From a virus, in the IMG/VR virus record IMGVR_UViG_3300028837_001131, positions 1 through 37,225 of that record: a stretch of 37,225 nucleotides of DNA; one strand, written 5' to 3'. Shown one piece after another: positions 29,542-35,868 of the stretch. The first letter of the stretch is position 1. Each line of letters opens with the position of its first letter. The position numbers and the translations under genes were made by a program. The notes beneath the pieces are model-generated. The model ran no database searches, was not told the origin of the DNA, and was given only the letters and a program-made list of their open reading frames with translations.

Positions 29542-29801
29542 CAGTCCCTCCTGAAGCCGCAGCGTTTACAGACCTTGCCGCGGTCAGAGGTGTAGATGTG
29601 CTCTGGCGGCGGCACTGGGAAAGGACAGCCGTTCTTCCATAGGGTAACACACTCCATCCGCACCACCCGTTTACCCTGCGAATTTATATAGCCGCAATCG
29701 TGGACATGGCAGCAGGGACGGCAGGGGCATTCCTTGTCGTGGGCATCGAAGGGGAGCCCCTTGTATGTATCTTTTGGTTTGGTCTTGTCTCTAACTAGCA
29801 T
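29541..29801 (-). CDS. Small Cys-rich, probable zinc-binding protein
   Basis: An 86-aa protein starting MLVRDKTKPKDTYKGLPFDA. Cysteines occur as CPCRPCCHVHDC (about residues 25-36), MEC, GCP and a final CKRCGFRRD, enough for two zinc sites. It lies between the Gp157-family gene and other small early genes; its own ribosome site is weak. Function is unknown. Confidence 0.55.
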   Translation of the reverse strand: MLVRDKTKPKDTYKGLPFDAHDKECPCRPCCHVHDCGYINSQGKRVVRMECVTLWKNGCPFPVPPPEHIYTSDRGKVCKRCGFRRD

Positions 29802-29805
29802 TGAT

Positions 29806-30327
29806 TTACTTGAACCTCACGCGGATAACCTCCCGCGTCTCCACCCCGGCAGGCACCTCCCCGGTGGCCTTGATGTGATCCGAGATGAGCTTCTTTTCCA
29901 CCACCCAAGTCGCCGGGATCTCCCGCTGGAATTGCTGCGGCACGGCATTCCCATCCATTACCTTCACCGCGAAGCCTCCAGAGCTCACCACAATCTCCCG
30001 GGTATTGCCCTTCAGCTTCTTGCGGTCGAGGAGGGCAGCGGCCATCTTCGCCACCTCTTTCAGGTGGTTGGCCTGGTTGTCAGCAACGCGGGCCATCCCC
30101 TGCAGCTTCCTGGCCTCGTCTTTCTGCGCTTTGGCCCTGGCGATAAGCTCGTCATAGGCATAGACGTAGCCGTCCACCTTCTCTGCGAGCTGCACTTCTA
30201 CCGCAGTAAGCTCGACGGCAAGCGTTTCCCTCAGCTTGGCTTGCTCTTCCGGCTCCATGCCGTCCAGCCGCTCCAGGTCAAACAGTATCTTTTGCGCTTC
30301 GTCTGTGAGATCAAATAGCGTCGGCAT
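29806..30327 (-). CDS. Siphovirus Gp157 family protein
   Basis: A 173-aa protein starting MPTLFDLTDEAQKILFDLER, with a long helical region (AKLRETLAVELTAVEVQLAEKVDGYVYAYDELIARAKA in overlapping segments), then LDRKKLKGNTREIVVSSGGF and the C-terminal IPATWVVEKKLISDHIKATG, then EVPAGVETREVIRVRFK. Helical first half, K-x-x-G-x-x-x-I/L-x-x-x-x-x, and I-P-x-x-x-x-x-x-x-x-x-x-x-I-K-x-x-x-K/E-G-E-x-V-x-G match the Gp157 family. Those proteins are usually next to single-strand annealing or helicase genes, as here with RecT. The ATG at 30327 overlaps the previous stop (TGATG). Its exact role is not established. Confidence 0.85.
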   Translation of the reverse strand: MPTLFDLTDEAQKILFDLERLDGMEPEEQAKLRETLAVELTAVEVQLAEKVDGYVYAYDELIARAKAQKDEARKLQGMARVADNQANHLKEVAKMAAALLDRKKLKGNTREIVVSSGGFAVKVMDGNAVPQQFQREIPATWVVEKKLISDHIKATGEVPAGVETREVIRVRFK

Positions 30328-30530
30328 CAGTCCTCCTTTCGGTCGTCCCCTTGGGGGCCGGACCACGTGGTGAAGGTTAGTCGCGTAACATATTGTTCAC
30401 CCTCGCTTCTGGCCTCCGCCAATGCGTCAGCCAGAACCTCCTCCAAAAGGTTGTCCCGTGCATCATCACGATCTAGGGCGACTAGATTGAGCCTTCTCAA
30501 TTTACCCAACAATTCCTTTGCATCCATCAT
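30327..30530 (-). CDS. Small hypothetical protein between RecT and Gp157
   Basis: A 67-aa acidic protein starting MMDAKELLGKLRRLNLVALD, followed by a helix (NLLEEVLADALAEARSEGEQ) and a strand-like end YVTRLTFTTWSGPQGDDRKE. The start overlaps the RecT stop (ATGA) and has AGGAGGAGA upstream. Tight coupling to RecT and Gp157 suggests a shared recombination role, unproven. Confidence 0.55.
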   Translation of the reverse strand: MMDAKELLGKLRRLNLVALDRDDARDNLLEEVLADALAEARSEGEQYVTRLTFTTWSGPQGDDRKED

Positions 30531-31378
30531 TCTCCTCCTTTTGGCGCATTCGCTTCCATGTACTTCAGCGCCTTTTCGTAGCGCTCCTGGTCGCGGGGGC
30601 TGCTGGCCCAAAGCTCCATGAATTCCTCCACGTCTTCCGGTGGATACTTCAGCTCCTCCGCATGTTTCTTAAGGCCTCTAGCCCACCTCTCTTCCTGCTT
30701 GATGGATACCTCTTTGACCTCCGCCTGGGGGAAGGCGTCCTGAATGGCCTCAGCTTCAGTGGCTTCCTCGTCAGGCACGGACAAGACCTTTCCCTCTTCC
30801 GTCCCCACCAGAAACTCACCCTCAACCGATGGCCCAGCTTGCATCATCTCCGCGTGCGTGTAGAGACCACTGAGGTCTTGTGGGGAGCATTTACGGTGAG
30901 CCAAAGTCTCCGCGCACTTTGCCAATTGGCTATGAGGCATTTTCCCCCAGAAGTGATTAGGGATCCCATCCTTTTTCTTTTGGACATACTCATCGTAGAA
31001 AGCGGTGGCAGAGACCTCAAACCATCTATCTCCAACTTGTTTCCAGAGATATGCGGTTGCGGAAAGCAGGGCGCCGTCTTCTTTATAGTGGAAAGTTGGC
31101 TCCCGCCCTGGTGCTATGTTGCCCGTGCGTTCAGATATAAGCCGGTAGCCATCAATGCCCACCTGGATTGTCATCACCTTTTTCTTTTGTGTGCTATCCC
31201 ACCGCTTGACCGCGTGTATCTGCCGATTGAACGGGTCAAGCCCAGTACGTCGGCACTGATACTCGAATAGCTTGAGTTCCAAATCTGTCAGGCCCTTCGC
31301 GACAGTCTCCTTTATGAGCGCCCTTTCGTCGGCGGTATATTCTTTCCTGAGAACCAATCCCCTCTCCTCATTCTCCAT
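30527..31378 (-). CDS. RecT/Bet-type single-strand annealing protein
   Basis: A 283-aa protein of the phage recombination protein Bet/RecT group. Landmarks are LIKETVAKGLTDLELKLFEY, RTGLDPFNRQIHAVKRWDS, KKVMTIQVGIDGYRLISERT, then AYLWKQVGDRWFEVSATAFYDEY, WGKMPHSQLAKCAETLAHRK and DLSGLYTHAEM. The G-L-D-P-x-x-x-Q-I/L-x-x-V and G-I-D-G-x-R-x-I-A/S-x-R-T elements are diagnostic of the Bet subgroup. It anneals complementary single strands during phage recombination and replication. An exonuclease partner was not recognised in the window. The C-terminal about 80 residues are acidic and helical, as usual for interaction tails. Confidence 0.9.
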   Translation of the reverse strand: MENEERGLVLRKEYTADERALIKETVAKGLTDLELKLFEYQCRRTGLDPFNRQIHAVKRWDSTQKKKVMTIQVGIDGYRLISERTGNIAPGREPTFHYKEDGALLSATAYLWKQVGDRWFEVSATAFYDEYVQKKKDGIPNHFWGKMPHSQLAKCAETLAHRKCSPQDLSGLYTHAEMMQAGPSVEGEFLVGTEEGKVLSVPDEEATEAEAIQDAFPQAEVKEVSIKQEERWARGLKKHAEELKYPPEDVEEFMELWASSPRDQERYEKALKYMEANAPKGGE

Positions 31379-31628
31379 CGCTCTCCTCCTTCTTCCTTTT
31401 CGCTTTCACCGCATCAATCGCAAGTACGGCTACCCTGACGCGCTGTTCTTCGATTGCTCTAGGATAAGGTGAAACAGCTAATTCTGGCAGCACGGCGTAA
31501 TACTTAGGCGGCCTTGAATACTGAATTGCCTCTACGATATGTAGGTGTTCAGAGTGATCCCGCCTTATCTCTACACAGACATAGAACCGCTTGATTTCCT
31601 CAAGCACCTGTGTCACTTGCGCTCCCAT
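31368..31628 (-). CDS. Small hypothetical early protein
   Basis: An 86-aa protein starting MGAQVTQVLEEIKRFYVCVE, with alternating strand-like segments (EHLHIVEAIQYSRPPKYYAV, RVRVAVLAIDAVKAKRKKEE). AGGAGGAGAGC precedes its ATG. Its C-terminal codons for KKEESDG carry the ribosome site of the RecT gene. No family is recognised. Confidence 0.55.
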   Translation of the reverse strand: MGAQVTQVLEEIKRFYVCVEIRRDHSEHLHIVEAIQYSRPPKYYAVLPELAVSPYPRAIEEQRVRVAVLAIDAVKAKRKKEESDGE

Positions 31629-31767
31629 CGCTCTCCTCCTTCTTCTCAGCCTTCATACGCTCCTCGTTTAATCGGACCACCAGAAGCCGGAACATAGCCC
31701 GAGCATAACTAACTCCCGTCTGGGCTGTATTCAGGGCATTCTCGAGTTCACGCAACTGTCGCTCCAC
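31600..31767 (-). CDS. Small coiled-coil protein, GTG start
   Basis: A 55-aa ORF (M)ERQLRELENALNTAQTGVSY, then ARAMFRLLVVRLNEERMKAE and KKEESDGSASDTGA. GTG at 31767 has AGGAG about six bases upstream and overlaps the previous gene by 20 bases. The frame is a single heptad-like helix. It is supported by its helix pattern and by filling the gap between neighbours. Alternative starts are possible. Confidence 0.45.
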   Translation of the reverse strand: MERQLRELENALNTAQTGVSYARAMFRLLVVRLNEERMKAEKKEESDGSASDTGA

Positions 31768-31894
31768 CTTGCTCTCCTTCCTCCTCCTTTTCCATTATCC
31801 ATACATTGCCACACCGCAGACACTCCACCCACAGCGACCCCTTCTCGTGCGCCACCGCTATATGATCCGTGCTCCCACACTTAGGACATGCCAT
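31748..31894 (-). CDS. Small zinc-ribbon protein
   Basis: A 48-aa ORF starting MACPKCGSTDHIAVAHEKGS, then LWVECLRCGNVWIMEKEEEG. C-P-K-C and C-L-R-C with the intervening strand form a classic zinc ribbon. AGGAGG precedes the ATG by seven bases, and the start overlaps the previous stop region. Such ribbons often bind DNA, RNA or partner proteins. Confidence 0.6.
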   Translation of the reverse strand: MACPKCGSTDHIAVAHEKGSLWVECLRCGNVWIMEKEEEGEQGGATVA

Positions 31895-32228
31895 CGCGTT
31901 CCTCCTTTATTCGACTTGGGAACCATTCCTCTTGCACGGGAGGCGGTATCTGTATCTCGCCATCCACCCGCGGCCGATGTGGCAGCTTGGAGTGCTCGTT
32001 CCACCAGTCCTTGCCCGCTTGCCGTTCCTCTTGTGCTCCAGCCGATAAGGCCCCGGCTATATTTCCAATGTCCACAGCTGCAATGTTCACCTCCTCAAGG
32101 AGGTCTGCGATGTCCTTTGGTAGGGGTGCCTCCTTGTCCACGGCCTCAAAGGCTAACATCAATCGCCGTGCTCTCTCTCGCAGGTTAGTAGCTTGGCCCT
32201 CCATTACCTCCGCAGCGCGCTTACTCAT
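31881..32228 (-). CDS. Helical hypothetical early protein
   Basis: A 115-aa protein starting MSKRAAEVMEGQATNLRERA, followed by helices RRLMLAFEAVDKEAPLPKDI and ADLLEEVNIAAVDIGNIAGA, then a Pro/Trp-rich end (HRPRVDGEIQIPPPVQEEWF). ATG at 32228 overlaps the previous stop and has GGAGGGG upstream. No family is recognised. Confidence 0.6.
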   Translation of the reverse strand: MSKRAAEVMEGQATNLRERARRLMLAFEAVDKEAPLPKDIADLLEEVNIAAVDIGNIAGALSAGAQEERQAGKDWWNEHSKLPHRPRVDGEIQIPPPVQEEWFPSRIKEERDGMS

Positions 32229-32409
32229 CGCCCCCTCCCTCTCCAGAGCTTTCATATTCCTCGTCCAGCTTATCTATCGAGACCCATCCCTTGCCCTCAC
32301 ATAGTGGACACGGGCCATAACGGACATGGCTTTCACCCGTGCCTCCACACCGCGGACAAAGCTCAATCGGTCTTGGGTAAACCTTGCCGTCATGTAAGCC
32401 CAGATACAT
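32221..32409 (-). CDS. Small DnaJ-type zinc-finger protein
   Basis: A 62-aa protein starting MYLGLHDGKVYPRPIELCPR, then CGGTGESHVRYGPCPLCEGK and GW. The two C-x-x-C-x-G-x-G/K-x-G repeats match the Cys-rich zinc domain of DnaJ, here alone and without a J domain. Such mini-proteins are common in phages. ATG at 32409 has GGGAGG about seven bases upstream. It probably binds zinc and a partner protein; the role is unknown. Confidence 0.65.
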   Translation of the reverse strand: MYLGLHDGKVYPRPIELCPRCGGTGESHVRYGPCPLCEGKGWVSIDKLDEEYESSGEGGGDE

Positions 32410-32420
32410 CTTCTCCCTCC

Positions 32421-32549
32421 CTACAATCCCAACCGCGTGCTGACCAAATCCCATAGCAGGAGCAGATAAGCCCCTATGACCACACCGGCTATCAGCCATC
32501 CCGGGACTGGTGGAAGTGCTGCCAGTTCAGGCGGTATCGGTGGCATCAT
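32421..32549 (-). CDS. Small membrane peptide
   Basis: A 42-aa ORF starting MMPPIPPELAALPPVPGWLI, continuing AGVVIGAYLLLLWDLVSTRL and GL: a proline-rich N-terminus and one hydrophobic helix. GAGGAGGAGG precedes the ATG. It fills the gap between two early genes. Function is unknown. Confidence 0.5.
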   Translation of the reverse strand: MMPPIPPELAALPPVPGWLIAGVVIGAYLLLLWDLVSTRLGL

Positions 32550-32606
32550 TCCTCCTCCTCTCTAATCTATCCAGTCCTGCCACCCACAGCGTGAGTAGCA
32601 GGGTAG

Positions 32607-32828
32607 TCAACTTGATATTGCCCGTTCGACTACGGCGATGAGCACTGCCATTTGAATAGCGGTGTCGCAGAATGCGCCAGGGTTATCCCTAACGATGGTT
32701 GCTAGATAGGACAAATTTCTCAACGTGTCCGTGCAGGCTGTGATGTCGAATGCTCTCACCACCTCGGGTCCCTGGTGCAATAGCCGCTGCTCTGGATTGA
32801 GGCTGATTACTGCTCGGTAGTCGTGCAT
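32607..32828 (-). CDS. Small hypothetical early protein
   Basis: A 73-aa protein starting MHDYRAVISLNPEQRLLHQG, then DITACTDTLRNLSYLATIVR and AFCDTAIQMAVLIAVVERAI. GGAGGGGAGGGC lies before the ATG. Mostly helical with a hydrophobic C-terminal helix. No family is recognised. Confidence 0.6.
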   Translation of the reverse strand: MHDYRAVISLNPEQRLLHQGPEVVRAFDITACTDTLRNLSYLATIVRDNPGAFCDTAIQMAVLIAVVERAISS

Positions 32829-32843
32829 GCCCTCCCCTCCTCT

Positions 32844-33023
32844 CTAAGCTGCCCACCCCTGCGCCGATGTCGCCTCCCCCATCAGCTTGATACTCAGCAG
32901 CCTGTTCAGCCGTTTGAAAACATAGAATATGCTCTCCTCCACGGTTATCAGCCCACCCCGCCGGAGGATCATGCCATAATGAAGCGTCTGCATGATGCGG
33001 TAGTAATATTGTTCAGGGGTCAT
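32844..33023 (-). CDS. Small hypothetical early protein
   Basis: A 59-aa protein starting MTPEQYYYRIMQTLHYGMIL, then ITVEESIFYVFKRLNRLLSI. ATG at 33023 overlaps the previous stop (ATGA), with GGGAGGCGG upstream. Two short helices are visible. No family is recognised. Confidence 0.55.
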   Translation of the reverse strand: MTPEQYYYRIMQTLHYGMILRRGGLITVEESIFYVFKRLNRLLSIKLMGEATSAQGWAA

Positions 33024-33130
33024 TTCACCGCCTCCCGGGCCAGCCGCTTGGCCTCGTGGTACGGGATGCCGTCCTTCCTCGCCTGCCAAAACGCTGCTTG
33101 CTCCAGTGCCTTGCGTTGTTCAGCGGTCAT
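33020..33130 (-). CDS. Tiny helical peptide
   Basis: A 36-aa ORF starting MTAEQRKALEQAAFWQARKD, then GIPYHEAKRLAREAVK. It overlaps both neighbours by ATGA junctions and has GGGAGGTGGCG upstream. The helix-loop-helix character and perfect fit argue that it is real. Function is unknown. Confidence 0.55.
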   Translation of the reverse strand: MTAEQRKALEQAAFWQARKDGIPYHEAKRLAREAVK

Positions 33131-33390
33131 CTCGCCACCTCCCGTACGTTGATCGCCTTTCTGGTCTCTTTCAGGGTTTCCTCGAATTCGCCGCACCAAT
33201 CCTCGCCACCAGTGCGGGGCCAGTAGCCATCCATTCCCCGCCGGAAGGCCCCCGCTGGACGGGGACGGAACGCACCGACTCCATACAATAGGGGAGGACT
33301 ATGAACGCGACATAACCCCTCACCCCGCGCCCGCCGGACATCGGCGAAACTGTCCCAGTGCTTGCATCTCCAACAGCGTTTGTCTCTCAT
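33127..33390 (-). CDS. Small four-Cys phage protein (zinc-binding)
   Basis: An 87-aa protein starting MRDKRCWRCKHWDSFADVRR, then GEGLCRVHSPPLL and YWPRTGGEDWCGEFEETLKE. C-x-x-C-x-x-W, G-x-C-R...P-P, W-P-x-T and D-W-C-G-E-F are the recurrent blocks of a small zinc-binding phage family. ATG at 33390 has AGGAGG about six bases upstream. The segment between the second and third blocks contains one arm of the 40-bp inverted repeat (33240-33279), whose other arm is inside the tail-surface gene. This segment may therefore be acquired sequence. Confidence 0.65.
   Translation of the reverse strand: MRDKRCWRCKHWDSFADVRRARGEGLCRVHSPPLLYGVGAFRPRPAGAFRRGMDGYWPRTGGEDWCGEFEETLKETRKAINVREVAR
33240..33279 (+). 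repeat. 40-bp perfect inverted repeat, arm 1
   Basis: These 40 bases are the exact reverse complement of 36202-36241. Similarity stops sharply at both ends. This arm lies inside the 87-aa four-Cys gene and is read on its antisense strand as the peptide that the other arm encodes (GPRWTGTERTD). The arms are about 2.9 kb apart and face each other across the early promoter and the lysis genes. Confidence 0.9.
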
Positions 33391-33441
33391 TTCCCCTCCT
33401 CGCATATCAAAACACCTATCCCTATCCACTCATGCCAGAAG

Positions 33442-33484
33442 CATAGCTACAGCGCATAATCTGAAGCCAAAACATAGCTACAGC
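33442..33484. repeat. Tandem 12-mer repeats in an early intergenic gap
   Basis: CATAGCTACAGC occurs at 33442-33453 and again at 33473-33484, 31 bases apart (about three helical turns), between the 33490-33756 gene and the 33390 start. The same 12-mer plus one base occurs at 118-130 inside the tail gene. This gap (33391-33489) holds no gene. The repeats may be binding sites for a phage regulator; no clear promoter was seen. Confidence 0.5.
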
Positions 33485-33489
33485 TAGTC

Positions 33490-33756
33490 TTATTCGGCGC
33501 GCCGCGCCCTCGCCGCAGCCGCGGCAGCCTCGGCCCGCGCCTTGCTTTTGGGTCTGGGCAATCTCACCCGATCCTTAGGTATGTCCCATCTCTGATAGCC
33601 ATTCCTGCCCTGGTTTTCCGATAGTGGTTTGCCAGGGCCGAAGTGCTTCTTCATGTGGGCGATGACCTTCTTTTGACATGTCGTAACCCTGGCAGGTTCG
33701 CCGCTGTCGTTCATCAGGATAATGGTCTCTCGTTCTCTAGGCGATAGCTTCGCCAT
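33490..33756 (-). CDS. Small basic early protein
   Basis: An 88-aa protein starting MAKLSPRERETIILMNDSGE, then PARVTTCQKKVIAHMKKHFG, RNGYQRWDIPKDRVRLPRPK and an Ala/Arg-rich tail. It resembles a group of small phage proteins with E-R-E-x-x-I-x-x-N-x-x-x-x-x-A-x-V-x-T-x-x-K and a final W/Y-x-x-P-K-x-x-x-x-x; their function is not established. ATG at 33756 overlaps the HTH gene's stop (TGATG) with GGAGG seven bases upstream. The basic tail could bind nucleic acid. Confidence 0.65.
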   Translation of the reverse strand: MAKLSPRERETIILMNDSGEPARVTTCQKKVIAHMKKHFGPGKPLSENQGRNGYQRWDIPKDRVRLPRPKSKARAEAAAAAARARRAE

Positions 33757-33968
33757 CACACTCCCTCCTTTTCGGCTAGAAGTTCCACAAGGAAAGGCGA
33801 TAGGTATTCCGGGTAGCGCTGGACTATCCGCCGCTTGACCTCAGTGCTTATTGGTCTATCGCCGTTCAGCAAACGGGCGATGTAGGCTTCGTTATAGTCC
33901 AACTCCGCCGCCAATGCCCGCTGCGTGCGTTCCCCCTTTATCTCTACCAATACTGCGTTCCAATCCAT
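33756..33968 (-). CDS. XRE/Cro-type helix-turn-helix regulator
   Basis: A 70-aa protein starting MDWNAVLVEIKGERTQRALA, then AELDYNEAYIARLLNGDRPI (helix-turn-helix with the N-x-x-Y-I-A-R-L-L-N-G-x-R-x-I recognition helix) and STEVKRRIVQRYPEYLSPFL. This is the Cro-size version of the family. It is the first gene after the early promoter, separated by about 15 bases from the -10 region, with GGAGG before the ATG. It probably autoregulates that promoter, whose spacer carries a repeated TTGCCAA. No CI-size partner or integrase was found, so lysogeny is not indicated. Confidence 0.8.
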   Translation of the reverse strand: MDWNAVLVEIKGERTQRALAAELDYNEAYIARLLNGDRPISTEVKRRIVQRYPEYLSPFLVELLAEKEGV

Positions 33969-33985
33969 TTCAACCTCCGACTACA

Positions 33986-34014
33986 TTATGCACCCATACT
34001 TGCCAAATGTCAAG
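33986..34014 (-). promoter_or_regulatory. Near-consensus early promoter
   Basis: On the minus strand TTGACA (34014-34009) and CATAAT (33991-33986) are separated by exactly 17 bases. It points at the HTH gene and the whole early operon. TTGCCAA (plus strand) occurs in the spacer (34001-34007) and again at 34053-34059, 52 bases away, and the palindrome GCAATTTGC lies at 34027-34035. These are candidate operators. The promoter sits just after the lysis-module terminators. Confidence 0.85.
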
Positions 34015-34078
34015 GGGTAAAAGGGGGCAATTTGCACACGAAGCTTAAAGTTTTGCCAAGTGGCCAGAAAAGAGCGAA

Positions 34079-34094
34079 GCACCCCGAAGGGTGC
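34079..34094 (-). terminator. Terminator-like hairpin after the lysis module
   Basis: On the minus strand GCACCC-TTCG-GGGTGC is a perfect six-pair stem with a stabilising UUCG loop, followed by TTCGCTCTTTTC. The T tract is imperfect but pyrimidine-rich. It is the last structured element before the early promoter and probably ends late transcription. Confidence 0.65.
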
Positions 34095-34121
34095 CCCGCC
34101 CCGAGGAGAGGAGAGATGCTC

Positions 34122-34152
34122 TGCCCGGGGGAAAGGAGGTAACCCCCAGGCA
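34122..34152 (-). terminator. Strong hairpin directly after the holin gene
   Basis: On the minus strand TGCCTGGGGG and CCCCCGGGCA pair over ten positions (one G-T) around an 11-base loop. It begins 10 bases after the holin stop. It lacks an immediate T run and may act with the next hairpin (34079-34094) as a tandem terminator or protect the 3' end of the late mRNA. Confidence 0.55.
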
Positions 34153-34162
34153 GGCTTCTGGC

Positions 34163-34420
34163 CTACTTAAACAACTCGTATAATCCCACGGCGGCCGCGC
34201 CGAACACCGCGCCTCGCAGGGTGGCTTCCGCAATCTCAGCTGTACCTTGAATGCCCGTCGCGAGTGTCCAGAGAATCGTAACCACCGCACCGAGCACCAC
34301 GGCAGCGATCGGGATATACTGGTTATCCTCCCCGATGGCCACGATTTTCTTAAGCGCCTGGAATACCACTGTCAGCGCAGGCACTATCAACATCTGTGCA
34401 TTTCCCCAGTCCATTTTCAT
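34163..34420 (-). CDS. Holin
   Basis: An 85-aa membrane protein: MKMDWGNAQMLIVPALTVVF, then IPIAAVVLGAVVTILWTLAT and a third Gly/Ala-rich segment (ATLRGAVFGAAAVGLYELFK). Three hydrophobic segments and small size fit class I-type holins, which open the membrane for the endolysin. The start overlaps the endolysin stop (ATGA); an internal ATG two codons later has better ribosome spacing, giving a possible dual start as seen in holin/antiholin pairs. It is the last gene of the late operon. Confidence 0.75.
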   Translation of the reverse strand: MKMDWGNAQMLIVPALTVVFQALKKIVAIGEDNQYIPIAAVVLGAVVTILWTLATGIQGTAEIAEATLRGAVFGAAAVGLYELFK

Positions 34421-35868
34421 CTCTCCCTCATACGTTTCAAAAGATTTTCTGCTGCGAGTTCCGCATATCTGACCTTCCCCGTCAGTATCGCGTTCTCCTG
34501 CCTCAATTTGGCCAGCTCATCCTCTAGCGGATAGTCGCCCCACAGCGCGCCGATTTCGTGGGCCTCCACGCCGTCCGGCCACCAGTCGCCGGGGCATTCG
34601 GTGGAGTACGACGGCACCCGAACCATCTTGTGGCAGACTATCTCGGTTCCCACGCCCTGCGTTAAGAGCCATGCCCGCAGCTTGCGGAAGTTGGCGAACT
34701 GTGTCGCCGTAGGCTTGCCTTGCCCCCGCAGGTCGCCGGTGAAACAGACTGCCACGCCTTCCGAATTCCACGGCCCAGTCGCCCTGTCACCCGCGTGCCA
34801 CACCACATCATGGATGTCGTTCAGGTAGTAGATCTCTTTGTCGATGAGGAAATGGTAGCTAACCTCTTTGAACCGCTTATAGAACGCCAGCACGTCTTCC
34901 AGATCGGCCCGCGTGCCCTCGTGGTGAACGCAGATGCCTCGCATGGCATCCCGCTTCCGGCCTGTATCGAAAGCCACTTCATTCCGAATGTCCTCGATCC
35001 ACTCCGGTATCACCATCCCCACCTCCTCGTTGGCTTGCCTTATGGCGTCCGCTATTGGCGGTTGCCCCACGACCTCGAAGCTGTCCCAACCCTTTCCCCC
35101 GCAGACGAAGACCATCGCGCCTGCCACTTCATTCCTGATCCGTCTGTAGGTCTCCAACAGCCATTGCGCATACCGCTCCGCGTTCCAGTTCCAGGAGCTT
35201 CCCCGCCATCCCGACTGGCCAGGATTGGCCTTGTCGTCCAAGCCGAACTCGGTCAGGAATATCGGCTTAGCCCGCAGGTCGGGGGGGAGAACATGCTGGA
35301 CCAGGCGATGGCGCAGCAGCGTGAACTTGTCATCGTGGCCGGGCAATTTGTATTGATGGAGCGCCAGCCCGTCCGCGGCCCGCAGGCCATCGTGGTAAAC
35401 CGCCCAATACTGCTCTAGTTTCTCCATCCAAAGCGCGGGATCTTTCTCATATGGAAATGTGGCATAGCCCGGTGGGTTGCCGACTGAGAATGAGTAGGCG
35501 AGCAGCTTCTGGCCCGTCTGGTGTAATAGCCCCGCCAGTTCGACGGTGAACTCGTTATACAGCGGGCCGTCATCCCAAAGGCCCGTCTCATTGTAGCCCT
35601 CGGCGTAATCGTAGGGGAACGCGGCCAGGTGCGGCATGGCGGCATCATAGACCTCGCGGGCCCGCCTCTTGGGATTGTCCAGCGGCTGCGTGTTGAAGAA
35701 GGGCCGGTAGACGAAGACGCAACCGGGAAGCGCGGCCTTCAGTTCCCGCAGGAGATCAATGGGCTGCGGGGCGATAGACTTGAACACGCCCACCTCGGCC
35801 CGCAAGCAGAAATCCAGAACTCTCCGGTCGAGTCTTTGGGTCTGGACGCCCAACTTGCCCATGCTCAT
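34417..35868 (-). CDS. Two-domain endolysin: clan GH-A-like glycosidase plus amidase_2
   Basis: A 483-aa protein. Residues about 1-280 form a TIM-barrel glycosidase. N93-E94 (EGYNETG) fits the acid/base after strand 4 and E207 (IFLTEFGLD) the nucleophile after strand 7, the clan GH-A arrangement. Residues about 300-440 are an N-acetylmuramoyl-L-alanine amidase of the Amidase_2/PGRP type: zinc ligands H315 or H316 (ICVHHEG), H413 (VCHKM) and C425 (TECPGDWW) in expected order, plus DVVWHAGDRATGPWNSEGVAVCF. A C-terminal coiled coil (LEDELAKLRQENAILTGKVR) may oligomerise it. It should cut peptidoglycan, possibly with attack on an attached glycan. The ATG at 35868 overlaps the previous stop (ATGA); there is no signal peptide. 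Confidence 0.82.
   Translation of the reverse strand: MSMGKLGVQTQRLDRRVLDFCLRAEVGVFKSIAPQPIDLLRELKAALPGCVFVYRPFFNTQPLDNPKRRAREVYDAAMPHLAAFPYDYAEGYNETGLWDDGPLYNEFTVELAGLLHQTGQKLLAYSFSVGNPPGYATFPYEKDPALWMEKLEQYWAVYHDGLRAADGLALHQYKLPGHDDKFTLLRHRLVQHVLPPDLRAKPIFLTEFGLDDKANPGQSGWRGSSWNWNAERYAQWLLETYRRIRNEVAGAMVFVCGGKGWDSFEVVGQPPIADAIRQANEEVGMVIPEWIEDIRNEVAFDTGRKRDAMRGICVHHEGTRADLEDVLAFYKRFKEVSYHFLIDKEIYYLNDIHDVVWHAGDRATGPWNSEGVAVCFTGDLRGQGKPTATQFANFRKLRAWLLTQGVGTEIVCHKMVRVPSYSTECPGDWWPDGVEAHEIGALWGDYPLEDELAKLRQENAILTGKVRYAELAAENLLKRMRER

Noticed and set aside
30844-31035. Extra minus-strand frames inside RecT and other genes
   Set aside because: They are alternative-frame shadows of a clearly recognised family member.
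32527-32610. Possible 27-aa hydrophobic peptide (TTG start) between 32607 and 32549
   Set aside because: Short, weak ribosome site, and it overlaps the better-supported 42-aa membrane peptide. Not strong enough to annotate.
33106-33291. Plus-strand frame ending in GPRWTGTERTD
   Set aside because: It arises only because the 40-bp inverted repeat lies here in antisense; no ribosome site or other support.
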